Positions 1-10,783 of a stretch of DNA of 64,000 bases are shown here, piece after piece. The position numbers and the translations under genes are program-made. Below the pieces are notes generated by a model. It was not told the origin of the DNA and did no database searches. It saw only the letters and a program-made list of their open reading frames with translations. Position 1 is the stretch's first letter. Every line of letters begins with the position of its first letter. Source of the DNA: Clarkia xantiana subsp. parviflora (Eukaryota > Streptophyta > Magnoliopsida > Myrtales > Onagraceae); NCBI GenBank assembly GCA_036873135.1, contig JAPTYO010000017.1, positions 14,880,001 through 14,944,000 of the forward strand, in the 5' to 3' direction.

Positions 1-958
1 ACCTTTAAATTCTAGTGTTCAGTTGCCAAATGGTTTTAAATCTAGAGTTGCTGGTATTGGTCATGTCAACATTAGTGAAAATAAAATTTTAACTGATGTT
101 TTGTTTCTGCCTGATTTCAAATATAACTTGATCTCCATTTCTAAATTAACTAGGGATTTGTCTTGTTCAGTAATTTTCCATACTAATTCTGTTACGTTGC
201 AGGATCGCTGCAATGGAATGGTGATGGGGGATGGACATGATTAGGCCATGTTCCCCAGCCCCTGTAGCATTCAAATCTGTTGCATCTAATCCTCAGACCA
301 TTCTATGGCATCAACGATTCGGCCATGTTCCTTTTCACATACTGAACAAATTTCAATTCCTTAGTTCATTTAGTTTGCAAAATAAAGATCTTTCTGAATG
401 TAATGTTTGTCCAATGGCAAAACAAACTAGGTTACCTTTTCCCAACAGTAATTCTGTTACTTTCAATCCTTTTGACCTTGTTCATGTTGATGTTTGGGGA
501 CCGTATCATAAGGCAACTCATGATAATAAAAAAAATATTTTCTTACCATTGTGGATGATTTCACTAGGGTTACTTGGGTTTATTTGTTGACTTTAATGTC
601 TGATGTAATTGTTATTTTAAAACATTTTTACTCAATGGTTGAAACTCAGTTTTCCAGACGAATCAAACGTGTTCGATCAGATAATGGCGGTGAATTCATT
701 AATGAGTTTTGTTCGTCTTTCTTTTTAAACATGGGCATTATTCATGAAACTTCTTGTGCCTATACGCCACAACAAAATTGAATTGTTGAACGAAAACACC
801 GTCATTTATTAGAGGTTGCTAGAGCAATTAAATTTCAGAGTTATACTCTGACAGATTCTGGGGTGAGTGCATTCTTACAGCTTGTTACTTAATTAACTTG
901 ATGCCTACTGAGATTTTAAAAGGACTCTCTCCCTATGAAAAGCTTTATAATAAAGTTC
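1..958 (+). pseudogene. copia protease end, GAG-pre-integrase and integrase core, broken
   Basis: Residues of the 23-244 frame (LPDFKYNLISISKL) match the end of the copia protease region. The next frame (231-590) has the GAG-pre-integrase signature LWHQRFGHVP and the Cys of the zinc-binding part (CNVCPMAKQ). The 551-781 frame continues into the integrase core with RSDNGGEF. Lesions visible: frame change between 240 and 300, another near 545-590, an in-frame TGA at about 779-781 in the QN-IVERKHR motif (normally a Gly codon), and a stop at about 961 just before HLRVFGC. The integrase cannot be made as one product. Confidence 0.85.
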
Positions 959-978
959 ACTAAATTGATCACTTACGT

Positions 979-3198
979 GTGTTTGGATGTCTTTGTTATG
1001 CGAAGGTTTTACCATTGAGTGATAAATTTGCTCCAAGATCTGTTGCCTCTGTTATGATGGGATATTCTGTTGTTCAAAAGGGATACAGGTTGTTCAATTT
1101 GACTACCAAAACCTTCTTTGTTTCAAGGGACGTTAAGTTTTTGGAATCTTTTTTTCCTTTTAAAGCTAGTTCTGGTGTTCCACCTTCTTTTGTGCCTAAT
1201 GTTTCGCCTATTCCTTCTTCAGGTGACTCAGTTGATGATGTCTTTGGTGTAGAAATTACCCCTGATCAAGCTACTGATTCTGATTCTCATAAAGGTATTT
1301 CTACAGATATTTCTGAAGGTAATCATGATGATGAAAATATATCTGAAAATGCAACTGATTTGGTTGATAATGCCCCAATTGTTTCTGAACCTTCTGATAG
1401 GCCTGTTAGACAAACTAGACCTCCTGTTTGGTCCCGTGATTATGACATGTCTATGACTTGTTCAACTAAACATCCTGTTTCTGTTCACTTGAGTTTTGAT
1501 GGAATTTCTAATGACCATTGGTCTTTTCTCAGCATGATTGACAAAGTTCCTGAACCCAATTCCTTTTTTGAGGCTTGTAAAAATAGTAACTGGGTTAAGG
1601 CTATGAAAGATGAAATTGCTGCTTTAGTAGAAAATAAAACTTGGTCATTAGTTTCTTTGCCTCAAGGTAGAACTTCTATAGGATATCGTTGGGTTTTTCA
1701 TGTTAAGTATAATTCTGATGGCACTCTTGAGCGTTATAAAGCACGTCTTGTTGCAAAGGGTTTTAAACAAAAAGAAGGCATTGATTATGCTGAAGTTTTC
1801 TCTCCTGTTGCTAAAATTGGAACAATTCGTGTTGTTTTATCACTTGCTTCCATGAATGCTTGGCCTTTATATCAGATGGACGTGTATAATGTTTTTTTTT
1901 CAGGGTGATCTGTTTGAAGAGGTTTATATGGACTTGCCTCCTGGATTTGGTAATTAGGGGAGTTGTGTGTTGTTAAATCTAATCTTGTGTGCAGATTACA
2001 CAAATCCCTCTATGGATTAAAACAGGCTTCAAGGCAATGGAACATTAAGCTTACTGAAGCTTTGCTCAGTAGTGGGTATACTCAAAGTCATCTTGATTAT
2101 TCTCTTTTTTAAAAAAGAAAAGATGATCAAATTGTTATTCTCCTAGTTTATGTGGATGATTTACTCATTACTGGGAACAGTGATGCTTTGATTTCTGATT
2201 TAAAAAGGGTTTTACAAACCAACTTTAAAATGAAGGATTTAGGAACTTTAAAATATTTTCTTGGCATTGAAGTTGCAAGGTCCAATAAAGGCCTTGTGCT
2301 CTGTCAACGAAAGTACGTTCTTGAGATGCTTTCTGAAGTTGGTTTGTTAGGGTGTAAACCTTGCAGTACTCCTATGGAGCAAAATGCAAGATTTACATCT
2401 GTTGGATATGATGAAGCCCTTGATTTGAATAAAAATGATGAAAAAAATTCTGATCCAACTACTTATAGACGGTTGATTGGTAAGCTCTTGTATTTGGGAA
2501 TCACTCGTCCTAATATTGCCTATTCTGTCCAGTATTTAAGTCAGTATATGCAAAGTCCTAAAAAGTCCCATTATGATGCAGTTTTAAGAATATTGAGGTA
2601 TTTAAAACAACAGCCTGGTTTGGGTATTCTTTTGTCTTCCAATAAACAAAACACTTTAACTGGTTTTTGTGACTCAGATTATGCTCGTTGCGTTGAGTCT
2701 CGAAGGACTGTTAGAGGATATTGTGTTTTTCTTGGTGATTCCTTGGTTTCTTGGAATGTTAAAAAGAAACCCACAGTTTCTTGTTCCTCTGCAGAGGCTG
2801 AATATCGTAGTATGCATGAAACAGTTTCTGAGTTAATTTGGCTAAATGGGATCATTTCAGAATTAGGCTTTGCATTTTTTAAACCAATTACTTTGTACTG
2901 TGATAATAAGGCAGTAATTCATATAGGCAATAATCCCGTTTTTCATGAGCGTACTAAACATGTGGAAGTTGAGTGTCATTTGGTACGTGATCAGGTTTCT
3001 GCAGGTTTCCTTCAGTTGAAACATTTGAGTACTTCAAGTCAAATTGCGAATTTATTTACCAACGCGCTTTCTAAGGCTCAACATCGACGTTTGCTCATGA
3101 AGCTCAACTTGGTTGATGTTTTGGACAAAGTTCAGATTGAGTGGAGTGTTGAAACCCACAGGTCTTGGGCCAAAGATACGGCCTTCAGTTATTGGTGA
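979..3198 (+). pseudogene. copia integrase tail, reverse transcriptase and RNase H, broken
   Basis: 979-1908 holds the integrase C-terminal part ([11 protein letters not shown]), a Ser/Asp-rich linker and the RT N-terminus ([32 protein letters not shown]). The frame breaks at a T-run at about 1892 inside the motif that normally reads VxNAFLxG. 2152-3198 resumes with the RT active site YVDD (Tyr codon just upstream of 2152), KDLGTLKYFLGIE, then RNase H with CDSDYA and SSAEAEYRSM, and ends with the usual tail HLxxSSQIANLFT. RNase H looks intact; the region 1909-2150 has further stops (for example near 1955 and 2110). Confidence 0.9.
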
Positions 3199-3600
3199 TG
3201 CCTAGTACTCCTATGCTCCCTAGGCTTGGGTGGAAAGTAGTTTTCGGGCAAGACTAAATGCGCTTTAAAATTAGAGGAAACATGCATAATATAGTTGCTC
3301 TTAAAAAGAGACGTTATGTAAAAGTGTATGTGAGGACTTTCCTGCTGTTTCATAAGTTGGTACAATCAACCTTGGGGTCAATAGTATAGATGTTGCAACC
3401 AAAATTAAGATGAAGATAAGGAGGAAGTTGCATAGAATTGATGATCAAATTAATCAAGAAAGGGGCGAAATGAGAGGTACGTAGGATAAGGTTTGACGTT
3501 TCATTTAGAATAATAAGAAGTTACATATAGTAAGTTGACGGTGTATTAAGAGAAACAGCAAAGATAGAGAGGTAGGAAATATATAAATAAATAAAAGGAT
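3199..3600. other. spacer, no feature recognised
   Basis: Between the copia stop codon and the BAHD stop codon. It may hold the copia 3' untranslated tail and the BAHD 3' UTR. I see no coding frame, LTR boundary or repeat. Confidence 0.6.
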
Positions 3601-5166
3601 CTAAAGTAAGAGATAGTCGGGAGTCAAGGGGCGAAAGACATGAGAGGCCTGGGAGTGAATGAAGTCCATCTGGGGTTTAGATAGGTGGACGTAGACCACC
3701 CAATCTCCATTGTGATGAGGGCTTGGCATGGGCATGACGTAACCGGAGTCACCGCTCCAGGGGAAGTGATAAGAGGCAAAAAAGGGTTTACCCCACCCGA
3801 AATCCAGCTTAGTGACCGGGAATCTCTGGCCGGACGAAACCACAAAAGCAGGCCACCCTTCCTCCTCTCGTCCCTTGACGTATATCTTGGCTGCATTGGG
3901 TTGGGGGCGTCGAGCCTCCACCCAGTCGATCAACCCAAGGAAATGGTCCTTGGTAGTTGCATGATGGAGGAAGTGGTGCACCTCTTCAGCCACCCAGTTC
4001 AGTGGCTTCTCTGCCACCTCCTGGGCGTCTTTCTCTCCAAAGGGAATGGAGAGGACGTTGCCGAAGTAAGACTCCATGTTACCCAGATGTGACCTTCCAT
4101 CCACCACTATACCCATCCTTGACATCATCTTCATCGGGTCACTTACTAGAACAAAATCAGGAATTTTATAAGAAATTAATATAATGATGGATTAGTTAAA
4201 GATGAGTAAGAAAGTAGGTAGATTACCCGAAGTAGTGGCAAAGTTAGAAATCAACTTCCATAGGAAGGAAGCGAAAGAGATGAGCTTTGATGGTGTATGA
4301 GAAGTGGAGGAGGCGAGGTGCTGGAGGTGTTTAAGTTGATGAGCTTGGATATAGAAGATCCGGCTTATCATTGACATCTCATCATCAATCTGGGTGGTCG
4401 TAGGTGATGGGAGTTTGGAGATGGTGACGTAGAGTTGGTCAAGAGATGGATGGGTTGGAGGTGGTGGGCGGCGAGGAGAGACAACGGAGCGACGGAAGGA
4501 GGGGATAACTGAAGAATTAGTAGAAGAAGAAGTAGAAGAGGACGCCTCTGCCCATGAAACAAAGAACATATTAGCGGAGTATGCATCTGCGATCCTGTGG
4601 TCGAACGTGCACCCAACCACCATTCCTCCACACTTTAGTTCTGTTACCTACGCCAGCCACAAACAACCCAAATACGTACGTACGTACGTCTACCATTTCA
4701 TTTATTATTATTCCCAACATATAATTACCTTCAACATGAGAAAGAAAGATAGAAAGAAATAGACCTGAACTGCAAGAACACCTCTGTTTAAGGTGGGCAC
4801 CAACTTTCCTTGAACAGAATCATCAGGGTTATGGAAGTCGAGTTGAGTGAGTTGGATATCCGCTGAAGCTTCTAAGAAATCAACTCCAGCGTTGTTGCAC
4901 AGAAGCTCAGGCTCCCCACACTTGTTGTTAACCACCTCTCCTCCAAATGCGTAGTAGGATACAAGGGTTTTAGCCAACCCCGCCTTCAGAGACTCAACAA
5001 ACGACGTCGTTGTTGCACTGCTGCACCTTTTGTAGCAGAAGAAGACACCCACTTGGAGTGGTGGCAGCAGCAAGTCTAGGTTTGAGAGAGGCACCCAATG
5101 TTGTTGCATGGGCAACGCCGCTGCAACCACTACTTGTTTCTTCCTCTTCATCATACTCACCTTCAT
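3601..5166 (-). CDS. BAHD-family acyltransferase, 3 exons, apparently complete
   Basis: Exons 5166-4765, 4647-4227 and 4145-3601 join to 456 codons (455 residues plus TAG). Introns are 4764-4648 (phase 0, GT-AG) and 4226-4146 (GT-AG); length fits the family's usual 430-480. BAHD enzymes are cytosolic and move an acyl group from acyl-CoA to an alcohol or amine. Visible motifs: N-terminal [18 protein letters not shown], catalytic HRIAD (HxxxD, residues 151-155) after [20 protein letters not shown] with [12 protein letters not shown], and the structural DFGWG at 389-393. The first ATG (5166) is preferred; an alternative at 5154 (MMKRK) would cost four residues. The [12 protein letters not shown] and VVDGR style recalls coniferyl-alcohol acyltransferase or HCT-like members, but the substrate cannot be read from sequence. 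It is the only intact host gene here. Its promoter, without coding sequence, is duplicated at 21865 onward. Confidence 0.88.
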
Positions 5167-5260
5167 TCCACACCAACCTTCCCCCTTTAATAATCTATAT
5201 ATCAATATATCAAGGGATGGAGCTAGCTAGACCAATGAAAACTACAATTGCTATCTCTCT

Positions 5261-5268
5261 TATTTATA
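5261..5268 (-). promoter_or_regulatory. TATA box of the BAHD gene
   Basis: TATAAATA on the minus strand, about 95 bases before the ATG at 5166, which leaves room for a 5' UTR of some 60 bases. In the duplicated copy (21945-21955) the first T is a C (CATAAATA). Confidence 0.55.
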
Positions 5269-5357
5269 CACAAACGTATATATATCCACAACCTTTCTTG
5301 ATCACCTAATTATTATTTATGTATAGATTGCCACTTTTGGTTGTTAACATTAACATC

Positions 5358-5359
5358 AT

Positions 5360-5388
<29 letters not shown>
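5358..5388. repeat. (AT)n microsatellite
   Basis: Run of AT dinucleotides in the BAHD upstream region. The duplicate at 22041-22082 is longer. Confidence 0.9.
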
Positions 5389-5390
<2 letters not shown>

Positions 5391-5978
5391 TTAAATAAAA
5401 GAGAGGAGAAGAGAAGGAACATTGGGTTGAGTACTTATATACATCCATTCTATGTGACACTTAAATTTTACTTTAATTTCACATAAAATTCAGTTTTAAT
5501 TTAGATTAATTATGTATTATTATTGAATTTATTATTTGTAGTTATATATAGACGAGGTTTCTTTATATATATATACATGCCGTCTACAAATATTGAATTG
5601 GAAAACGTCATCCTGAAAAATAAGAAAAAATACAATTGTGTACCATCACATTATATAATTAAATCCACCGAATTAGACTTAAGGACATTTCGAGAAAAAA
5701 AAAATATCGAATGACTCATTGATTTTTGTAAAAATTCAAAACCACCGTAATTCTTTATTTTTGCATTTTTCTGCAAAATAATTAATCCACGCTTCAATTT
5801 TTACTTTTTATATAAAAAAAAATATATTATACTAATTATTTCTCTGTAATTTACCCAATGTGTTTCTTAATAATATAATAGAAACTGAGAAATACCTAAT
5901 CAATAAACCTTAGTTATATAGCCTATTATATAGGTAGTGTTTTTGGTTCCTAACGAATTTTTAGTACCTACTAATGAG

Positions 5979-6026
5979 TACACCCCATTAATTAATCCAT
6001 GTGAATTGATTAATTAATGGGGTGTA
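5979..6026. repeat. 19-bp-arm inverted repeat
   Basis: Arms 5979-5997 (TACACCCCATTAATTAATC) and 6008-6026 are perfect complements around a 10-base loop. In unit 2 (around 23460-23510) one arm has a single change. It could be a small transposon remnant or a DNA cruciform; no target-site duplication is seen. Confidence 0.85.
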
Positions 6027-6141
6027 TTCTCTTTAATCTTTGATTTATAGGATTTGGAGGAATTCATCCATCTTGAATGCTTGTAATGGTTTGCTAGTTC
6101 TTAATATGAATCCAATTCCCTTAGAAAAAAAAAAAAAAAAA

Positions 6142-6660
6142 GGAAAACAACATAAATGGTCCCTGAACTTTACTTTTTTTTTTCTGTCTCTGTCCTTGAA
6201 CTTTATTTTTTTCTATTGATGTACTTGAACTCGTCAAATCCATTCTGTTATAGTCTCGTTGTTAAATTTTATTGTTAATTATGGTGATAGACGCTAATTA
6301 AGCAAAAAATATTGACATGGACAAGCTGGCGTGTCATTGTTTATGGCCACATCATGTTTAGTGCCTTCCAGTTTCATGTTCTTTTGTTTTTTTTCTTTAT
6401 TTATTCATTTATTTATTTTCTAGTTATTGATATATATTAAAAAAATATGATGTGACCCTAAACATGTCATGTAAGCTTGTCCATGTTATCAATTTTTCGT
6501 CTAGTTATCACATTATCACCACAATTAATAATATAATTTAATAGCAGGACTATAACTGAGTGAATTTTATGAGTTCAAGTACCTCAATAGAAAAAATTAA
6601 AGTTCAAGGACATAGATAGAAAAATGTGTAAAATATAAGGACCATTTATGTTGTTTTCCC
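6142..6660. mobile_element. Mutator-like MITE with long terminal inverted repeats
   Basis: The ends GGAAAACAACATAAATGG and its complement start inverted repeats of roughly 200-230 bases that meet near the centre, so the element is almost all TIR. It is flanked by nine A's on each side (6133-6141, 6661-6669), fitting the 9-bp target duplication of Mutator-like elements, although an A-run makes the exact length uncertain. Unit 2 (about 23605-23625) has the same flanks with only one A-run and no element. No transposase is encoded. Confidence 0.85.
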
Positions 6661-6954
6661 AAAAAAAAACCAATCAATTCACATTAATTTACCTTGTTAT
6701 GTCGTTCATCTTGTCCTGAACCCGCACAAGCCTAATAATCTAACTAGTTATTAGGTTGCAACCAAAATAAGAATGATATACTTAAAAAAAATCCAGTGCC
6801 GATTTTTCAAACCATATATTTTCTACCTAAAACTTAAAAAATATTTCTCATTGTTGAAGTATAGTTTGGGACTCTTTTTATTCATCATAGAAATTTTGGG
6901 TTATAATTAGTGTTAATACTTGAGCATCATATTTCATCTCTTCCAAAATTAGGT

Positions 6955-8223
6955 TGTTAGGTTTGTTAACAGCTTTCCTTAAATAGCTTTGTACTGAAGC
7001 TAATGAACTAATTAATGATTACAGACCATTCCTCCTGTGATTCTCTCTCGATCTCGAATTCACATCGTTTAAATGGTATTAGAGCCTAGCTCATGAAGAT
7101 CCACGCCTTCGTTTTGTTGAGAAACAAGGAATGTCAGAAACTCCAATCAATGATAGCGTTTGGCCAAGATTAGGAGTCAATGCGGCGAATTCAGCGACCA
7201 ATATGGCAGCGAACTAGACGCCGATCAACTGAAATGGAAACGGAGATCCAACTCGTGCAAATGGAGATGCGAATCGCGGAAATGTAAATCGTGTTCAGCG
7301 GACTTTTACAGAATATGAGAATCCTTTGGAGGATTGTCTTTACTTGTATCTTTCTGATACGCCATCAGTGCCACTGATTGGATATCAACTCACAGGTTGC
7401 AACAATTACCAGGTATGGAACAGATCCATGAGTGATGCCTTGCGAAAAACAAGCTCTGCTTTGTCGATGGAACTTGTAGGAGAGAATCTGTACCCGAGAA
7501 TATGTGATTTCGCTGGTATAGGTGTAACTTAATGGTCAAAGCTTGGTTAACATGTGCTGTAGCGAATAATTTGACACATAGTTTGATATACAGCCCTACA
7601 GCCTTAGCTATTTGGAGTGATTTGCGAGAAAGATTTAACAAAATAGATGGAACCAGGATTTTTCAATTGACTAGAGAGTTATATCAAGCTAAGCAAGGTT
7701 CTCAGTCTGTGGCAACTTATTTTGAGAATATGAAGATGGTTTGGGATGAGTTGAGTGTTGCAGAAGATGAATGTTTATGCAATGAGTGTCTAGCTTCACC
7801 TAATGTTGTTGCTAATCGTGTTAAACAAAAGCTTATGCAATTCTTGAATGGTCTCAATGAGTCCTTTGCTGGTATAAGGACAAATCTATTGATGATGCAT
7901 CATTTACCAACAGTGAACTTCTTTATTATGTGTTAGTCCAAGAGGAGACTCAAAGAGTTGTTGTCAGTGGAATTGGAAATGGAATGGGGGATAACTCTAT
8001 TGCACTATATGCAAATAATGGAGTAGGAGGCAATGATAGCAATTCTGGATTCAATATTAATTTCAAAATTCAACTCCTTTTCGTGGGAATAAGAAGAAGA
8101 GAGATTTGTTATCTGAGTGGAGACGCGACGGCTGTAATGTTGCTAGATAAGATGACAATGTGGAAGTGCGTTGACATGATTGAGACGTGGGTGAAATTTT
8201 TTATCTGGGTTGGTAGTAAATGA
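6955..8223 (+). mobile_element. relic of copia-like element: LTR end, primer site, gag
   Basis: A primer-binding site resembling the tRNA-Met type (TGGTATTAGAGCC, 7074-7086) follows what looks like an LTR end. A possible LTR start is TGTTAG at 6955, giving only about 119 bases, so the left edge is uncertain. Gag coding follows at 7132. No pol or 3' LTR is found; AT-rich DNA starts after about 8223. The same relic lies in unit 2 at 23906-24441, 30981-31268 and 37770-38233, split by two later insertions. Confidence 0.75.
7132..8223 (+). pseudogene. copia-type gag, broken
   Basis: Starts at ATG 7132 (MSETPINDSVWPRLG). The N-terminal block (7320-7450) has the pattern YLYLSDTPSVPLIGYQLTGC with NNYQVWNRSM, typical of the N-terminal domain of copia gag (Retrotran_gag_3-like). 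7532-7936 continues with LTRELYQAKQGSQSVATYFENMK and C-NECLASP, the helical gag core. Lesions: TAG at about 7216-7218, stop TAA at 7530-7532 with frame change, and another break at about 7930. The unit 2 copy lacks the 7216 stop (104-residue frame from 24082), so that lesion arose after the duplication. Confidence 0.8.
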
Positions 8224-9289
8224 ATATGAACTTATTTTTCTCAACCAGATGATATAGACTTATTAGATATGATAATTATATATGAGTGACTTTGGGAAAA
8301 AAATGTGTAATTTTAATAATCTATTAGTTGAGTGGGCTATAAAATATCTCCATATATATATATAGTAAATAGATTTATTGAATTGATTGAACTGCAATTA
8401 TATTAATAATAACAACTTTTTTTTTATTAATAATAACAACTTGAAAATGAAAATATACTTTAAGACTATTGTTGATAAAAAAAATTGTCAAAGCATTGTT
8501 AATAATTACATAATAACTTGATCAATATAATTTTATTAGTATAATAATTTCTATACTTAATGAGTCAGTATTATTCTTACATTAAATAATTAAAGAAATA
8601 AATTACATCATTCTTTTGAAAGTTATATGATTTGACAATAAATTAAATGAATTTAAATCAATATAAAACTCTTACTGTAACAATTTATATAATTAAAGAT
8701 TCATTATTATTTATGCATTAAATGAGTTAGTTAAAAGTGATTTTTTTTTTGCCAAAAAGAGTTAATTGATTAAAAAATTATCGTTTCTAAAAATTGTGAT
8801 TTTTTTTTAAAATAGTAAGTTTGGTATTCCTAATGCTAAATATATTGAAATTAATATAAAAAATAAATACAATAGTAAAATATTATTATTAATAGATTTT
8901 CATTCAAATAATTATTGAGTTAGCGAGTTTTTGTAACTATAATGTATGTTTAATTGATATATATGAATATAAATTGTAGTGTATAATATCTAGTTAAAAT
9001 ATTACTTCAAATATTATGATGCAATATTTTTTAACTTAAAAATATAGAATATGTAGACATACAAAAGAGAAGTAAATTATATCATATTATATTTTACATA
9101 CATTTATTTATTTATACATAATAATTTTAATTTACGAATTTCATATATTAAATTTATTAATTACCATTATTGAATATTGATATACCCAATTATGCATGTA
9201 AATATGTCCACGTAAATTTGAGATTTGTTTATGCAATATTATGTTTAATTGACTAACCTAATTGTAGCTATAAATAATAAAATAATTTT
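8224..9289. other. AT-rich non-coding DNA shared by both units
   Basis: Very AT-rich and without open frames of note. It corresponds to 38234-38380 plus 52386-53328 in unit 2. The (AT)n at about 8353-8366 is the site where the Helitron entered unit 2. Confidence 0.75.
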
Positions 9290-9294
9290 CCTGG
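9290..9294. repeat. target-site duplication of T1, left copy (CCTGG)
   Basis: CCTGG here and at 20848-20852. The empty site in unit 2 (about 53325-53329) has a single CCTGG followed by the same ATATATATAATAACC. Confidence 0.95.
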
Positions 9295-10061
9295 TGTTGG
9301 ATCACGGGCGAAGCTCCGTTACGTCCTTGACGGAAAGCTCTGGACTTCTGGGCTCCGCGTGGTCCTGCAAAAGGGGATGACCTGGGTGGTGACCCCGAAT
9401 CCCTCTCCGATGCTTAAATGAGTACAGTGAACAATGGGTGGTAAGCAGAAGAGTCTAAGTTCGTATTAGAGTGTCCCTGGTTTTCTGAGGTAACCTCCTC
9501 CTTTATATAGAAGGAGGAGTTACTCAGTTACCTGTTACTGCGCTTGGCAGTTTTACCCACGATTCCGTGTATCTCGCCACGATTCCGTATATCTCGGCTG
9601 GGATTCCGTATATCTCGACCCACGCTCCGCGTATCTTACCCATACCTCCGCGTATCTCGGGCACGCCCTGCGTATCTTGGGGGAGATTATCTATATCTTA
9701 ACCGTCTTCCCACTACTCTCATCTAGTAGGCGGGTTTCTCGGTCTTATCCTCTGATCACAAGTCTCGACTCATGTCGGGGACTCCAGAGTTGTCTCAGTC
9801 TAGATCACCACCCAGGACCTTCAGTCTCTACGGGACAGGTCCAGCCTCTGCGGGGCTTTGTTATCGGGGCCTTTACTAAGGCGTATCAGGGCCTACTCAG
9901 AGGCTTCTTATCGGGAGCATTCAGCTCATTCATCGGGACCGCTAAAGTCGGGACCCTTCGTGCTGGGCCTCTGGGCCTTCAAGGCTTTTCACGAGGCCCA
10001 TTGGACCTACTCGCCGTCCAGTGGCTGTTAACGGGGCTAACGATTACATCGGAACCCATCA
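9295..10061 (-). repeat. T1 LTR, left copy (3' LTR in element sense)
   Basis: 767 bases. It carries a TATA motif (TATATAAA on the minus strand, about 9512-9519) in the loop of an inverted repeat (CTCCTCC / GGAGGAG) that is also present in the solo LTR and in D. A G-rich tract GGGGGCAAA on the minus strand directly next to it (10062-10070) is the likely polypurine tract. Confidence 0.93.
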
Positions 10062-10075
10062 TTTGCCCCCAAGAC
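10062..10075 (-). promoter_or_regulatory. polypurine tract of T1
   Basis: On the minus strand CTTGGGGGCAAA ends exactly at the 3' LTR. The same motif lies in D at 56283-56296. Confidence 0.65.
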
Positions 10076-10620
10076 ATGGGGGACTTTTAGTTCGTCATGT
10101 CTTCTAGTCAAAATCTCTTGACCTTTCTTGTCGAAGGTTTTCGCTTTCATGCCTTCCGATACCGCCGTCGGAAGCTTGGACCTTTGCAATTTTTGATACT
10201 TCAGTTAGAGGCTTTTGTCTTCATACCTTCCGATACCACCGTCGGAGGCTTTGATCTTTGCGTGTGGTCGTTACATATCAGAGTCTCTTTCTTATGATTT
10301 CCTTGGGCCTACCAGGCCCCATTGGCAGTTTCCAAATTCGAGGAGGCTCCTCGGTTACTGCAGCATTAAATGCCTAGGGATAAAGAGACGGCGTTTAAAC
10401 CAGCGTGACTGCTATTTTCTGAAAAAGCAACTGTGACGTCACACCCACGTCTCCTCCGTGCCTATAATCTCGTCGATTAAGATCGTGTCGTTTCCTCTTC
10501 AACGGTGCAGATCAAGCCCATCCAGCTGTCTCCTCCGTACCTTCCCATAGCTCAACGGCTCTGATCAAATCGTTTCGTCTTCAACGATCACGATTACGTC
10601 CCTTCACTTGTCCTTTTGCC

Positions 10621-10628
10621 TATAAAAG
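10621..10628 (+). promoter_or_regulatory. TATA box of the opposite-strand gene in T1
   Basis: TATAAAAG about 163 bases before the ATG at 10784, outside the LTR. D has TATAAA at 56725-56730, about 172 bases before its ATG, inside otherwise similar leader sequence. This suggests a promoter separate from the LTR. Confidence 0.6.
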
Positions 10629-10783
10629 GAAAGACCCTGGTCTCATTCACTTCTTCTGCACTCTCTCGCTTTCAACCCTCCTTGCATTCGAAGTTCTCTC
10701 CCAGCTCCTCCTGGTGCTTCAAGTGATCAAGGCAACTTCGACCTTTCCGATCTTCGTTATCCTTACTTCTTTGACCACCGATC

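Larger units (their letters stand above)
1..3198 (+). mobile_element. Ty1/copia retrotransposon, 5'-truncated by window, decayed
   Basis: The fragment reads in copia order on the plus strand: end of the protease region, GAG-pre-integrase, integrase, reverse transcriptase, RNase H. The 5' LTR and gag lie left of the window. After the last stop at 3198 I find no polypurine tract or recognisable 3' LTR, so the right edge is only the end of coding similarity. Several stops and frame changes break the reading frame, so it is not functional. The family could match the gag relics at 6955-8220 and 23906-24441, but nothing shared proves this. Confidence 0.9.

Noticed and set aside
3685..4184. Plus-strand frames opposite the BAHD exon 3
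   Set aside because: Shadows of the coding strand; the minus-strand product has DFGWG and spliced continuity.
1..8223. Linking the copia pol at the left edge and the gag relic at 6955 as one split element
   Set aside because: The intact BAHD gene lies between them and the gag relic is downstream of the pol fragment on the same strand, which is the wrong order.
9544..10297. Plus-strand frames in the T1 LTR, repeated in the other LTRs
   Set aside because: LTR sequence; the frames differ between copies and have no family motif.
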